A DNA stretch of 53,441 bases from assembly GCF_023502205.1 (NCBI RefSeq), contig NZ_JAMFLG010000031.1, forward strand, positions 1-53,441, read 5' to 3'. A program made the position numbers and the translations under genes. The notes under the pieces are model-generated. The model was given only the letters and a program-made list of their open reading frames with translations. It was not told the origin of the DNA and did no database searches. This stretch comes from Aquiflexum sp. TKW24L (GTDB taxonomy: Bacteria > Bacteroidota > Bacteroidia > Cytophagales > Cyclobacteriaceae). Shown piece by piece: positions 33,063 to 43,229 of this stretch (position 1 is its first letter; each line of letters opens with the position of its first letter).

Positions 33063-34712
33063 CTAATGTAATCCACCCACGGGTTGGCCCATAAGGTCAT
33101 AAATAAGAATTTCTGTTTAGTAAGGCTCAGGTAAGAAAAATCCGATTTTGGCCGAGTCTCTGAATGGATTTGGACATGATGGAAATAGCTTCGGAAAATC
33201 CGGTAGGTATTCAATTTTGTCGTCCTCAAATGCACCACCGATATCTTAAAAGTTCTGCTAGGGGATTTAGAGTTGATTTTCGCATTTGTTTATCCAGTTT
33301 TAAAGGGTGATTGAAATATTATTGCTTTTGGCAATTCAAATTCACTGGAGTACAACCTGGCTTTTTTTGCAGGGAGTTCGGGGGCTTGAAAATCGAACGA
33401 ATAGGCTGTTTGCTCCCTAATGTTGATGGCTTTTTAATTCAGATGATCCATCAGAACATCTATGGATGCTGCCAAATGCAGGGGTATGACCATCTCTTGC
33501 TCCCCGATCAATGGAAGGTTGTTGATAACCAAAGGAATTCCGGTACGGATAGACCCATAGGTATAGAGGAAAAGCCAATCGTTACCCAAGGATTCCAATT
33601 GGAAAGCATCTTTTGGGTCAATGGATTCTTTTCCATCTCTGCCAAAGCTGATAAATGATTCGGCCTGCATTTCTTCACCCGTTACCCCGAGTTGGATAGC
33701 AAATGGCTTTTCTTCTAATTTTCTACCGAAGAAACCCTTGGTGATGTCGGTTTTTACGCCATTGTCCGTCAACTGAAGGCTGGGGTTTTCGTTGTTGGTT
33801 TTTACCCAAAATGCCTGATAAGCAGCCAAACGGCCATTTTCCAAAGTACCTAGCATCCCATTGTGCGTCAGAAATGAATTGGTCGCCGGATCCCATACAT
33901 AGATCGTATTGTCGATATTCGTTTTAACCCAACCTGTCGGGGAAAAGAAATCGATCATACTCGCAGTCGGATTAGCAATCAAATTAAAACCCGCGTCTGC
34001 TATATTGACTTCAGTGAGTTCGCCTGCATCTGCCACCAGATTGGTATCCCTCGCTGTGAAAGTGACACCAAAATCAAATATTCCGTTGGCAAGGTTCGGT
34101 TCAGTTCCGGTGGCAGCCATCGTAAGTGGCAATACATCGGAGTAGTTTCCACCGCCGGATGGTTTTTCGGCGCCATTGAATACATACAGGTAATGTCCTC
34201 TTCCCGAAGGCACTGCGTCAGAAATCTGAGCAGGCTTTCTCCAGGATTGGAGACTTGTACCTTTGTCCGTCTCATCAGACCACAATATGTTGGGTTGAAA
34301 AGCGGGGTTATTGGATCCGGGGAATCCCTGACTTTCCACATTGGTAAGGATATCCTCATAGGTGGTACCGACCGGAGAACCCATCATTCTCCAACCTTTG
34401 TTGCCAGTCAATTCCTGCTGAACTTCTAAAGTTGGGTTTGCCGAACTGAAGTTCAGGTAAACCGCAGCAGGATTTAGTGCAATTCTTGACCCATTTAAAG
34501 CATGGTGATATTCCGAATTGGGCCCAAAGACAATTTTGGGCTGCCGCGGGACTAGTAAAACTTCCTCCTGTATTGGTAATTTTGACGTTGATAGTGACCA
34601 AAGTTCCTGCATTGGCCGTTCTAATCATTCCGTTGGTTCCAAAAAGCAATTCTCCATCAATCGAATCGGCGAAATCAGCTTTTTGATAGAGGGTAAATGG
34701 GGTTCTAGAGAA
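33063..34712 (-). pseudogene. Decayed T9SS-secreted surface protein gene
   Basis: Pieces of one large extracellular protein in different frames. Going 5' to 3' on the minus strand: DFADSIDGELLFGTNGMI...GGSFTSPAAAQNC; a frameshift near 34540 into PKIVFGPNSEYHHALNGS; an open stretch of about 370 codons with GWRMMGSPVGTTYEDIL, NIADAGFNLIANP and IYVWDP; a TAA at 33434 after MDHLN with the same frame continuing KAINIREQTAYSFDF; a further stop near 33287; then in other frames the sorting domain FPSCPNPFRDSAKIGFSYL and, after another frameshift, TEILIYDLMGQPVGGLH and TAG. The NPF-R-D...IYDLMGQPV pattern is the type A T9SS C-terminal signal. At least four lesions make function impossible; the N-terminus is missing. 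The 392-codon open frame inside would be annotated as a gene by length alone. Confidence 0.8.
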
Positions 34713-34830
34713 TTTGCCTCGCTCAAATCAAGGCAAAAATCCCCTTTTATAAAGTCATTTTATTTACAAAAAATATCAACAAGGTACCAATTGACAGACA
34801 AGGCAGTAGCTTGAGATAAAATTATTTATA

Positions 34831-35229
34831 ATGAATATACTTCTTGTTGATTCCGACTCATCCATAAGAAATGAGTTATCCAAATTTTTTACAGAAAGTG
34901 GCCATACTGTCATAGAGGCAGAAAATGGACGGGATGGGATTTTGAAGTATTACACAATTGGCTCAACCTATTTTGATATTATAGTTACAGAAACCGACCT
35001 GCCGGGAATATCAGGCAGAGACATGGCAAAAAGAATCAAAGATAGCTATCTGGGAAGTAAAGTTCCTATTTTAGCCATTTCCTCTGATTTTGAGAAGGAC
35101 TACAGTGCTAAAGCTGATTCCATTTTCAGCCTCGTACTTCCCAAGGACATCAGCAATGCCAAAGTGCTTGACTTTTGCTTGTTAGTGGCAAGGTGGTCGA
35201 AAACACCTACGCTTTGTAGGGTAGCTTGA
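34831..35229 (+). CDS. Stand-alone receiver-domain protein with Glu at the phospho site
   Basis: 132 aa CheY-like domain without an output domain. The acidic pocket is present (LLVDSDSS, Asp7 and Asp9), as are the conserved Ser84/85 and Lys105 (VLPKD). The phospho-acceptor position, which should be Asp before x-x-M-P-G, is Glu54 (IIVTETDLPG). Glu cannot be normally phosphorylated but can mimic the phospho state. Its 3' end overlaps the convergent histidine kinase gene by 23 nt. Start ATG 34831. May be a constitutively active or ligand-regulated pseudo-receiver. Confidence 0.85.
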   Translation: MNILLVDSDSSIRNELSKFFTESGHTVIEAENGRDGILKYYTIGSTYFDIIVTETDLPGISGRDMAKRIKDSYLGSKVPILAISSDFEKDYSAKADSIFSLVLPKDISNAKVLDFCLLVARWSKTPTLCRVA

Positions 35230-38200
35230 CGGTAAATTCTGATCCTTCACTGAGCTCACTTTTGAAGTTCATTTTACCACCCAACTTTTTGACAAATTCA
35301 TTGACTATACTCAGGCCAAGGCCCGTCCCTTTGATGTTGGCAACGTTTTTGGATCTGAAAAAGGAATCGAAAATATACTTTTGATCCTCTTTGGGAATTC
35401 CAACACCATAATCTCTGACGGTAATCTCAAAGCTTTTGGGCCTATATATCAGGGTAAGTTCAGGCGCTTGATTCTCCGGAAAGGAATATTTTAGGGCATT
35501 TTCGATAATGTTCTTGAAAACATGGGTAAGCCAAACAGGATCGGAATAAATCAATTTTTCCTTTTCCGGAAAGTGTAGCTTTATCTTGTTTGCTTGGGTT
35601 TTTTGGTCGTTGAATTCCGAAATCAAAGAAGAAATAAATCCAATGATGTACAGCGGCTGGGAAACAGATTTTACTTTCCCCTGTTCGTTTTTTTCCAAGA
35701 TCAAAACATCATTGATCACATTGTTCAATCTCTTGATTTGATTCAGGATGCGGTTTAGATGGGTTTCAAGCTGTTCTTTTGAAATCTGCACATCTTCTTT
35801 TTCAGACATCATCAGTAGAAGGTCCGTACTGCTCAGTATGGTGGATAAGGGTGTGCGAAACTCGTGCGAAGTCATAGATATAAACCTTGACTTCAATTGG
35901 TTCAATTCCTTTTCTTTCAAAATGGCTTTTTTCAATTCCTTGATGCCTAACTCCCTTTCGGTCACATCTCGGGAAGTAGCAAGAATGGAAAAAGTATTTC
36001 CCTCTTCGTCCCTTAAAGGCTTGAGCAAAACCTCAAGAAACACCGTGGACCCGTTGGTCTTATGCTTGTGCGGTAGGACCACTTTGGATTGGTTTTCGAT
36101 TTGGTTTTTGACATCAGGAACATTAAATGCCACTGCAGGTGATTTCCCAACCAACTCTGCAGGGGTATAACCCAACACTTTTTCTATAGAAGGAGAGATA
36201 TACTGAAAAACCATTTCTGTGTCATGGAGGGCGATGATATCACCCGTATTTTCAGAGAGCAGCCGGTACATTTCATCTGCCTGCTTTCTCATCCTGTCTG
36301 ATTCTTTCTTTCGCCTGTTGATCCTGATGGCCTGGATCAAGTTTGCATAACTGGAAACCAAAGGTTCCAGAAATTCCACATCTGACATCGAATAGTCTTG
36401 GGATTTGTTGGCAAGGCCCATCAATCCAACAAATTCCTCTCCTTTGTACACCGGAATCCCAAGATATTTATCCATCCTTGGATGTCCGTTTGGTGTCCCT
36501 CCTGCTCTTGCGTCAGCATAGGCCTCGTTGGCAATCACGATGTTGCCCGTCCTCAGTGATTCTCCAAAGAGGGTGTCAAGGTTTCTGAACTCCAACCCGG
36601 TTCTGTAATTTTGGTTATAGTACTGATGTGTCTCTTCAGACCACGCAATATTTGTCAATGTGTGGGATTTGAGATAGGGCTGGTTCTGCTCATCAAAGAG
36701 CACTTCCCCGATAAAACCAAATTTACTTTCTGTGAGATTGAGCATTTTTTCCAGCAAAGTTTCCAAAGGAGAAATAAAATCCTCCTGAAGGAAAAAGCTG
36801 ATCTGGGTTTCGTTGACTGCCTTTAACAATTCATTCAACTTGTATGCCTTTTCTTCAGCTTTTTTTCTGTCGCTGATATCAAAAAGCACCACTACCAAAG
36901 CCTCCTCCCCCATAAAGGGAATCCGGTGAGAAGAAAGGCTGTACCATAACTCCTGCTGATTTCCCTTGACCTGAAGCTTCACTTCAAGGTTTTTGACGTC
37001 GTCTTGCTGAATAAAATATTCCGACAATGGCACATCTTGATTTTGCAAAGCAAAAATTTGATCAAGGGTCAGGTTAAAAATCCCCTCGCTTACACTGACA
37101 CCTAAAATTTCCCTGAAATCCTTATTCAGGTAATAAATATCTCCATTTTGGATAGAACAGATAATGAGTGGGAAGGGGATATTCTCTGTAATTGTCCTGA
37201 ATCTTTCTTCACTTTTCTGAAGGTTGATTTCTTTTGTCTTGAGCTCAGTCACGTCGGTGAATCTTCCGTGAATTCTCAGGTTATTGCCGTTGGTGTCTTT
37301 TTCCATCCAGGATTTTTCCTGCACCCATTTGAGTTCGCCCTGATTATTGACGACACGATAGGTCATATCCAACGATCCCAATTCAAAAAGTTTGGCATCT
37401 GCTTTTTCGAGCAATGGCCTGTCGTTGGGATGGGTAGCTTTTCTCCTAAAATCCTTGTCCTCGCAAAATTGGGATTTTTGAAACCCGAGAAGAGATATGT
37501 TGTCTGAAAGAAAAATACATTCTCCGGTAGCTGCATCAAAAGTATACAAGGCGTCTTTTACAGTATTGATGATGGCCTGATTTCTTTGGTCACTTACTTT
37601 TAATGCCTCAAGTCCCCTTTTTTCTTTGTCAATATCGATCAGGGTACCGAATATCCCTGAGGCATTTCCTTTCTTGTCCAACATCAATATGCCATCCATT
37701 TTGACCCAAATGGAATGCCTTTTTGCTGTTTTTAATTCAAGTTCTTTCTCAAACCTTGTTATTTTTTTTGAAATGATGTGTTCCATTTTGCTTTCCAAAG
37801 CTCCCAAGCAAGGTGCTTCCACAAAATCAAAAAATGATTTGCCTATCGAGTCGGTTATAGAAAATCCGGTGATTCTTTCCCAAGTGCTGTTGAGAAAATG
37901 AAGATTTCCATTCAAATCATACTTAAACACCACGTCATTGATGTTGTTTACTAAAAATCGATAGTGCTTTTGGCTTTTTAGCAATCTTTTTTGTTGTCTT
38001 CGGACCAAGATGGTATTGCCCAAAGTGGAGGCAAAGGCATGTAAGGCTGACGCTTGTTCGGTGGTAAACAATTCTTCAGATTTACAATTGTCGAATCCGA
38101 TAAATCCCCAAAAAAAATCGCCTGAAAAAATCGGGACAAACAAATAGGATAAAATCCCTTGCTCGCTCATCGTTTCATAAAAATCCTTGTTGACAGTTTC

Positions 38201-38515
38201 CTTTACCAGTTCATTGATTACCTCGTTTTGGCTGAGTCGGGCCACGATTTCGGGATAGATGGACCATGGGGCATTTTGGAGAAATTCTGAATCTATCTGG
38301 GGAGAAACTCCCTCTGCACACCATTCAAACTTGTAGGAAAACAACAATTCCCCATCTTCTGCAAAATGGTTTTTGAAAATGTAAATTCTATCCACCTCCG
38401 ACGAACTGCCCAAAAAATAAAGAATATACGGGATAGCGTCTCTCAAATTTGAATTGGACTGCAATATATGGTAAGATTCTCCTATGGCTCCAAGGATGTT
38501 TGCACTTCGATTCAT
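35207..38515 (-). CDS. Multi-PAS/GAF sensor histidine kinase
   Basis: 1102 aa kinase with no transmembrane segment evident, so probably cytosolic sensing. Order: GAF-like (about 20-160), PAS (185-300), PAS/PAC (310-430, with MTYRVVNNQGELKW), PAS (440-550), GAF (570-730), PAS (740-860), HisKA with the phospho-accepting His884 in MTSHEFRTPLS, and HATPase with N-box NIIENALKYS, G1 DYGVGIPKED and G2 GTGLGLSIV. Start moved to ATG 38515. Divergent from the LytTR regulator (129-nt gap) and convergent with the pseudo-receiver, both candidate partners. It ends at the kinase core with no attached receiver. Confidence 0.93.
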   Translation of the reverse strand: MNRSANILGAIGESYHILQSNSNLRDAIPYILYFLGSSSEVDRIYIFKNHFAEDGELLFSYKFEWCAEGVSPQIDSEFLQNAPWSIYPEIVARLSQNEVINELVKETVNKDFYETMSEQGILSYLFVPIFSGDFFWGFIGFDNCKSEELFTTEQASALHAFASTLGNTILVRRQQKRLLKSQKHYRFLVNNINDVVFKYDLNGNLHFLNSTWERITGFSITDSIGKSFFDFVEAPCLGALESKMEHIISKKITRFEKELELKTAKRHSIWVKMDGILMLDKKGNASGIFGTLIDIDKEKRGLEALKVSDQRNQAIINTVKDALYTFDAATGECIFLSDNISLLGFQKSQFCEDKDFRRKATHPNDRPLLEKADAKLFELGSLDMTYRVVNNQGELKWVQEKSWMEKDTNGNNLRIHGRFTDVTELKTKEINLQKSEERFRTITENIPFPLIICSIQNGDIYYLNKDFREILGVSVSEGIFNLTLDQIFALQNQDVPLSEYFIQQDDVKNLEVKLQVKGNQQELWYSLSSHRIPFMGEEALVVVLFDISDRKKAEEKAYKLNELLKAVNETQISFFLQEDFISPLETLLEKMLNLTESKFGFIGEVLFDEQNQPYLKSHTLTNIAWSEETHQYYNQNYRTGLEFRNLDTLFGESLRTGNIVIANEAYADARAGGTPNGHPRMDKYLGIPVYKGEEFVGLMGLANKSQDYSMSDVEFLEPLVSSYANLIQAIRINRRKKESDRMRKQADEMYRLLSENTGDIIALHDTEMVFQYISPSIEKVLGYTPAELVGKSPAVAFNVPDVKNQIENQSKVVLPHKHKTNGSTVFLEVLLKPLRDEEGNTFSILATSRDVTERELGIKELKKAILKEKELNQLKSRFISMTSHEFRTPLSTILSSTDLLLMMSEKEDVQISKEQLETHLNRILNQIKRLNNVINDVLILEKNEQGKVKSVSQPLYIIGFISSLISEFNDQKTQANKIKLHFPEKEKLIYSDPVWLTHVFKNIIENALKYSFPENQAPELTLIYRPKSFEITVRDYGVGIPKEDQKYIFDSFFRSKNVANIKGTGLGLSIVNEFVKKLGGKMNFKSELSEGSEFTVKLPYKA

Positions 38516-38643
38516 ATTCCAGATGATTGTGAGGATGTAAATAAAATTCAATATATTTTAATTTCGATTCACTTAATTAACATAAAAATGCTTTTCGTTT
38601 AGATTTCCTAAAACAGAGGTTTTGGAATAATATATTGGTGGCC

Positions 38644-39342
38644 ATGGAAAAGATATTGATTGTAGAAGACGAACCAGAATTGGCCTTAAATATCAAAGAT
38701 ATCCTGGAGTTTATCGGATATGAAGTGGCGGGGATATTGGACAATGGGATAGAGGTGGTTGAGTTTTTGACCCACCATCATGTAGACTTGATTTTTATGG
38801 ATATTCAGATCAAAGGAGCTGTCGATGGGGTGGAGTTGTGCCGAAAAATCAAGGAAATAAAGAATGTTCCTGTGGTCTATCTGACGGCATTTTCGGATAA
38901 ATCGATCCTGGACAAAATCGCGACTACGGATTATGAAGGATATATCCTCAAACCTTTTACACTTCAGGAACTTCAGTCTGCAGCCTACCTTGCACTAAAA
39001 AACCAGCCAGAAAAGTCAAATCCCAATAGCAAAAAGAGTGTCTTCATCGTCAGAGATAAAGGCAACACCATTCCTCTTCAGTTTGATGAAATTCTATTTT
39101 TCAAAGCAGATGGACTTTATACCAAAATCCAGACCAAGACAAAATCCTATGTGGCACGAAACATCCTCAAAGACATGATCCAAGATCTTCCCACAGATGT
39201 TTTCGTCCGCGTTCACAAGTCTTTTACCATCAATTTCAAAGAAGTTTCCTCTTTCAATGCCAAGGAAATCCACATTGGGGAATATACCATTCCGCTGCGA
39301 AGAGGCTCTTTGAAACAAATCAAAAACCTGATTCAGTTTTAA
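38644..39342 (+). CDS. LytTR family response regulator
   Basis: 232 aa. Receiver domain with acceptor Asp53 (FMDIQIKG) and acidic pair in VEDEPE, LTAF and KPF at expected places; C-terminal LytTR DNA-binding domain (about 140-232) with LFFKADGLYTKI and FVRVHKSFTINF. Upstream TTG/GTG codons extend the frame to 38635, but ATG 38644 is the natural start. Divergent from the PAS/GAF histidine kinase and its likely cognate regulator. Confidence 0.94.
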   Translation: MEKILIVEDEPELALNIKDILEFIGYEVAGILDNGIEVVEFLTHHHVDLIFMDIQIKGAVDGVELCRKIKEIKNVPVVYLTAFSDKSILDKIATTDYEGYILKPFTLQELQSAAYLALKNQPEKSNPNSKKSVFIVRDKGNTIPLQFDEILFFKADGLYTKIQTKTKSYVARNILKDMIQDLPTDVFVRVHKSFTINFKEVSSFNAKEIHIGEYTIPLRRGSLKQIKNLIQF

Positions 39343-39457
39343 TAATCTATTACAATCGACCGCAAATTCCACCGGCAGGAATGTTTGATTGGGCTTGCTC
39401 CAACAAAACAAGCTCATAGATTGAGTTAATGTCAATCATTCTATTACACAGACCTGT

Positions 39458-40165
39458 TTAACGGAGATTCCAAACTTTCAAAAATTGTGTTTGGTAGCCC
39501 CATCTCAATTCTACCAAAATTAGTCCTGTAGAAATATTATGGAAACTATTTGCCAAAAAATCATTCAGCTTATTCACATCAGTACAGTTTATAGACAATA
39601 AAACATTACCTGATTGAATCACCCGAACCGATATTTCCTCACCATGATATTTTGAATTGTCTATAAGGTTTACTTGAAAATTACCGTTTTTGACAGGATT
39701 AGGGAAAGTACGCCAGACTTCCTCATTCTTCCCCACCGTGGGCAGTACTTCCGCCGATAATGTTCTGCCGTATTGGAAATCACCATTTGAACCTATTTGT
39801 TTGATCCGGTAATATATCCGTCTTCCTGCCATCGGCAACAAGTAATCTTCAAACCGGTAGTTGGCCATTTCATCATCCCAATTTTGTAGGGGTAAATTTC
39901 CGATGGTTTTGAAGGCTAGATTTTTATCATCTGCACGTTCTACTTCAAAATGGCTGATGAGCGGATTTCCACTAATTGACCAAGTGATCTCAACTTTTCC
40001 TTGTGAAGGTATATATCCTATTTTTTCCTCCACAAACTTGAAAAAGAGAACAGACCTTGGCTGATAAACTTCGAATTCAAAAATTTCATTTGAGGAAGCG
40101 TCTTTGAATTCAATTGCCTCGGTGGAAGGCAAAAATATTGCGAGAAAAAAGAGGATGATAGCCAT
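39458..40165 (-). CDS. Secreted protein with type A T9SS sorting domain
   Basis: 235 aa with a signal peptide (residues 1-17), a fibronectin-III-like module containing ISHFEVERADD and YYRIKQIGSNGDFQYGRT, then a C-terminal sorting domain starting WRTFPNPVKNGNFQVNL and ending in short strands. This pattern marks cargo of the Bacteroidota type IX secretion system. The FN3-like part looks like the tail of larger proteins, so this may be a shortened cargo. Function unknown. Unlinked to neighbours. Confidence 0.82.
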   Translation of the reverse strand: MAIILFFLAIFLPSTEAIEFKDASSNEIFEFEVYQPRSVLFFKFVEEKIGYIPSQGKVEITWSISGNPLISHFEVERADDKNLAFKTIGNLPLQNWDDEMANYRFEDYLLPMAGRRIYYRIKQIGSNGDFQYGRTLSAEVLPTVGKNEEVWRTFPNPVKNGNFQVNLIDNSKYHGEEISVRVIQSGNVLLSINCTDVNKLNDFLANSFHNISTGLILVELRWGYQTQFLKVWNLR

Positions 40166-40437
40166 GACAACTTATGCTGGGACCGAAACCAAAAAGTAAT
40201 CGATCCCTGTTTTAAAAGGTAACTTTAAAGAGAAAGAAAGATGGGTAACCAAACAACTATAGCTGTTTCATACATTTAAATATGCAAAAAAATCACCTGA
40301 GATAAAACCCTAAATCCCGCAATTCCAACCAAGTGATAAAAAAAGTAAACCAAGTCACACGCCAAGGCTAATTTATCCAGATGTAGAAGAAAGTCTGGGA
40401 TATTTTAAAACTTTTTATCCTGAGCATCGGCATCTAC
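40166..40437. other. Intergenic gap between the T9SS protein and the sulfur operon end
   Basis: 272 nt, AT-rich; no gene, strong terminator or promoter recognised. Confidence 0.5.
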
Positions 40438-40773
40438 TCAACCAAACATCAGATCGTAATACCTCGAAATTTTTGTTTTTAACTCCCCAATGGCAACCAA
40501 TCCATTTGCTCTAAAAAATTCTTTCCCATCAAAATAAACCAAGATTCCCGGGACAGCCATCATCCGCAACTGCGCTGCTAATTCCCTGTGTTGCTGCGCT
40601 TCTAGGACGATTAATTCCATTTCAGGAAATTCCCCCTTGACCATTTCTTTCACTTTGGGAAAGAGACTGGTACAAACCTCACACTTTTCCTGATAGAAAT
40701 ATACGATCAATGCAGGCTTGGTATTCAACAAAGCTTCAAACTGTGCTAAATCGACTTTTTCACTTACTTCCAT
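40438..40773 (-). CDS. Thioredoxin-like protein of the tsdA operon
   Basis: 111 aa thioredoxin fold with no signal peptide, predicted cytosolic. Redox motif C31-E-V-C34 replaces the usual CGPC, and the cis-Pro lies in MAVPGILV. Its 5' end overlaps the porin gene by 10 nt, making it third in the tsdA-porin-thioredoxin operon. A role in reducing or carrying protein-bound sulfane sulfur is plausible from context but unproven. Confidence 0.88.
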   Translation of the reverse strand: MEVSEKVDLAQFEALLNTKPALIVYFYQEKCEVCTSLFPKVKEMVKGEFPEMELIVLEAQQHRELAAQLRMMAVPGILVYFDGKEFFRANGLVAIGELKTKISRYYDLMFG

Positions 40774-42140
40774 TGGATCGTGTAGTTTACTATAAAATTG
40801 ACGTGCACCATATTTACCTTATTGTATATCCATTGCGGCTTCATTTCTCCGGATAGCATGTTGATTTTACTCATCAGTATCAGGTGAAAATCCAGTCCCT
40901 TCCCCCAATCGGAAGGTGCATATTTTCCCCCGAAATTAAGTTGGGCATAAGAAGGAAAGGCATATTTATTGATTTCAACTCTTGATGGTTCAGGAAGAAA
41001 ATGAAGCCCTGCATAGCCATACACCTGGAATCCGGATTTAAGAAAATTGCGCTGATAATATGTCGTCAGTGCATCCACCTGATTGAATCCTTCATTCCTT
41101 TCTCTTGGGATAAAGGTGAAAAACGGATCCCTACCCCATTCTCTCGGACTGAGAAACCTTCCTTTCCCATCTATGCGGGTATAATTTGCCCACCAGATCA
41201 TCTTCGGATTCTTCAACCCTATCCTTCCACTGAATACAAAATTCAGGTCATCGGGATTTTTGTATTGCTTCAAGGGATCGGGATTCCCACCTTCTCCAAG
41301 CCCGTGCTGGAGAATTAACTGCAGGCCGGTTATCAGCTTGTTGGAAGTGCCTTCCAATTCCCAATCATTGTTGGCTTGCGTAAGAATCGTGGAGGAAATA
41401 TTGTCGACATAGGTATGGTTGACTTGGACCAGCATGTCCTTGGTCACTTTATGCTTCCAGTCCAATATGGTCACAAAGTCACTGTTCGTATTTCCTGTGT
41501 AGCCCGAGGGCTTTCCCAAGACACTCTGGCCTTCAGGATAAACCCCGATAGATTCTCCCACATTATACCATCCTGAAGTTGACCTCGGACTTATCCTTCC
41601 GATAAAATCCGCTGAAAACTGGTTTTTCGAATCAGGTCTATAATTCACACTAAATCCCTCCACAAATGTCGGGGATAATCTACCGTCTTGGGGATTGATA
41701 AATGGCATATTGATACTCATTCTTCCAACGGTCGCAGAAAACTTTTTGGAATTATAGCGGAGCTGAAGTTCTTCCAACTTTCCAAAAAACTTATCTGAAG
41801 GGTCATTGACATCAAACAGACCTACTTCATACCTGTTGAAATTACCGGTTACAGGATCTCGCCCCGTCAGGTTTGAACTCGTGATATTGCCAAAAACGGT
41901 ATATCTCCCGAGCAAGGAAAAACCTTTGTAATCTTTTGTCTTCAGTTGGATAAACGCACTTTGACCCAACGCATGGTCATCCTTGAATTCCTGCCAGTAG
42001 CTCGTCGACATCCAAAAAGAACGCAAACCTATTGTCCCTTGAATAAGAGATGCGGATTTGGTTTTGATGGAATCCTGATCTTGGGCTAAGCTGTAAAAAC
42101 TAAATGTGGATAGAAAAACGAAAAGTATGAATGCTCTCAT
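40764..42140 (-). CDS. OprD-like outer-membrane porin, tsdA-linked
   Basis: 458 aa beta-barrel with signal peptide (residues 1-19, ending SLAQ) and a C-terminal strand pattern ending VNYTIQWK. Clearly paralogous to the barrel at 46609: shared blocks include NRYEVGLFDVNDP, LEELQLRY, GRMSINMPFINPQD, ESIGVYP and FLSPREWGRDPF. Its ATG overlaps the tsdA stop (ATGA). Position between a thiosulfate dehydrogenase and a thioredoxin suggests passage of thiosulfate, tetrathionate or a small organic anion (inferred). Confidence 0.85.
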   Translation of the reverse strand: MRAFILFVFLSTFSFYSLAQDQDSIKTKSASLIQGTIGLRSFWMSTSYWQEFKDDHALGQSAFIQLKTKDYKGFSLLGRYTVFGNITSSNLTGRDPVTGNFNRYEVGLFDVNDPSDKFFGKLEELQLRYNSKKFSATVGRMSINMPFINPQDGRLSPTFVEGFSVNYRPDSKNQFSADFIGRISPRSTSGWYNVGESIGVYPEGQSVLGKPSGYTGNTNSDFVTILDWKHKVTKDMLVQVNHTYVDNISSTILTQANNDWELEGTSNKLITGLQLILQHGLGEGGNPDPLKQYKNPDDLNFVFSGRIGLKNPKMIWWANYTRIDGKGRFLSPREWGRDPFFTFIPRERNEGFNQVDALTTYYQRNFLKSGFQVYGYAGLHFLPEPSRVEINKYAFPSYAQLNFGGKYAPSDWGKGLDFHLILMSKINMLSGEMKPQWIYNKVNMVHVNFIVNYTIQWK

Positions 42141-43207
42141 TTCGTCAAACTTGCTCTAGCTTCCTTGATGGGTTTGAATGGACCGAACTTGTGTTGCTCT
42201 TCTGTAAAATCATCAGAGAATGGACCAAAGGGATGGTCAATCGGCTTTTTGGAAATGTCAGGCCAGTCTTTTGTGATGTCTTTTTTGGGTCTTGGAAGTG
42301 AATTGATATAAGCCGCCACATCCCAAGCTTGCTCATCGGTCAGTAAAGGTCTCTCGAAAGTTGCTCCGAGAGGCATGTTGGTCTTTACATAGCCTGCAAA
42401 CCGTGACATCCTAAATAAGCCCGCACCATCGTTGTAGCTATCATCTCCCCAAAGTGGCGGATAAATGTGGCCTGATTTATCAGGTTTGGACATGCCTTGT
42501 CCATCTTCCATGTGACAGCTTTGACATTGCTGGGCATAGACAGATTTGCCTTTTATCGGATCTGCCGCTCTATCCAAAAAGGGTACTTCATATATTCCTG
42601 AACCTTTTGGAGATTCATCTTTTGGAACATCTTTTCCAAGCCAAGTCATGTAAGCCACCATGGCCACCATTTCCTTGCTGTTGTCAGCTAGGGATTTACC
42701 ATTTAGACTCCTTTCAAAACAGTCATTGATTCTTTTCTCCACATTTTCCATCTGACCGGATCGTGCTCGGATTTTTGGATAGGTAGAAGCTACAGCGCTA
42801 TAGTTATTTCCCAAGGGAGCAGTTCCGGCATTGAGGTGGCAATTTTGACAATTCATCCCATTGGAAATTTTCTTGACTTTGCCGTTTGGCCCAAGGTAAG
42901 CCGAGGTATTGGCGATAAGTTCTTTGCCATATTTGATATCCCCTGCATTGGGTTCCTGATCGACCGAACTCCAATCCGGAGCCATCCAAATTCCTTCTTT
43001 TGGAATTACCCCTCTGTAAGTATCCACCACAGCAGCGGCTACTGACTGTATTTCAGTTGGATTGGGTTGATTTAAAGGGGGTAAGTTTCCGCCACTGAAT
43101 ACCAACACTATTACCCCTATCAATACAGTTGTAAGTAGGGCTACGCTCACCAATAGCCCAACCATCATGGTCAACATCTTTAGTATGGGCTGGAAAGAAT
43201 CTTTCAT
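42137..43207 (-). CDS. tsdA: Thiosulfate dehydrogenase-like dihaem cytochrome c
   Basis: 356 aa, N-terminal membrane anchor (residues 13-37), periplasmic. Two class I haem sites: C120-Q-N-C-H124 and C228-Q-S-C-H232. Cys163 in EKRINDCFERSLNG sits where TsdA has its axial Cys ligand of the active-site haem, and Met278 (KTNMPLG) is a likely distal ligand of the second. TsdA couples two thiosulfates into tetrathionate, or works in reverse. First gene of a three-gene operon with a porin and a thioredoxin. Preceded by a TGTGA-N6-TCACA palindrome. The Cys axial ligand makes TsdA more likely than an ordinary SoxA or dihaem cytochrome. Confidence 0.85.
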   Translation of the reverse strand: MKDSFQPILKMLTMMVGLLVSVALLTTVLIGVIVLVFSGGNLPPLNQPNPTEIQSVAAAVVDTYRGVIPKEGIWMAPDWSSVDQEPNAGDIKYGKELIANTSAYLGPNGKVKKISNGMNCQNCHLNAGTAPLGNNYSAVASTYPKIRARSGQMENVEKRINDCFERSLNGKSLADNSKEMVAMVAYMTWLGKDVPKDESPKGSGIYEVPFLDRAADPIKGKSVYAQQCQSCHMEDGQGMSKPDKSGHIYPPLWGDDSYNDGAGLFRMSRFAGYVKTNMPLGATFERPLLTDEQAWDVAAYINSLPRPKKDITKDWPDISKKPIDHPFGPFSDDFTEEQHKFGPFKPIKEARASLTK

Positions 43208-43229
43208 AAGATGATAAATATATCAATTA

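Noticed and set aside
33434-34612. 392-codon frame as an intact gene
   Set aside because: No start context or signal peptide; homologous sequence continues in other frames at both ends, so it is part of a pseudogene.
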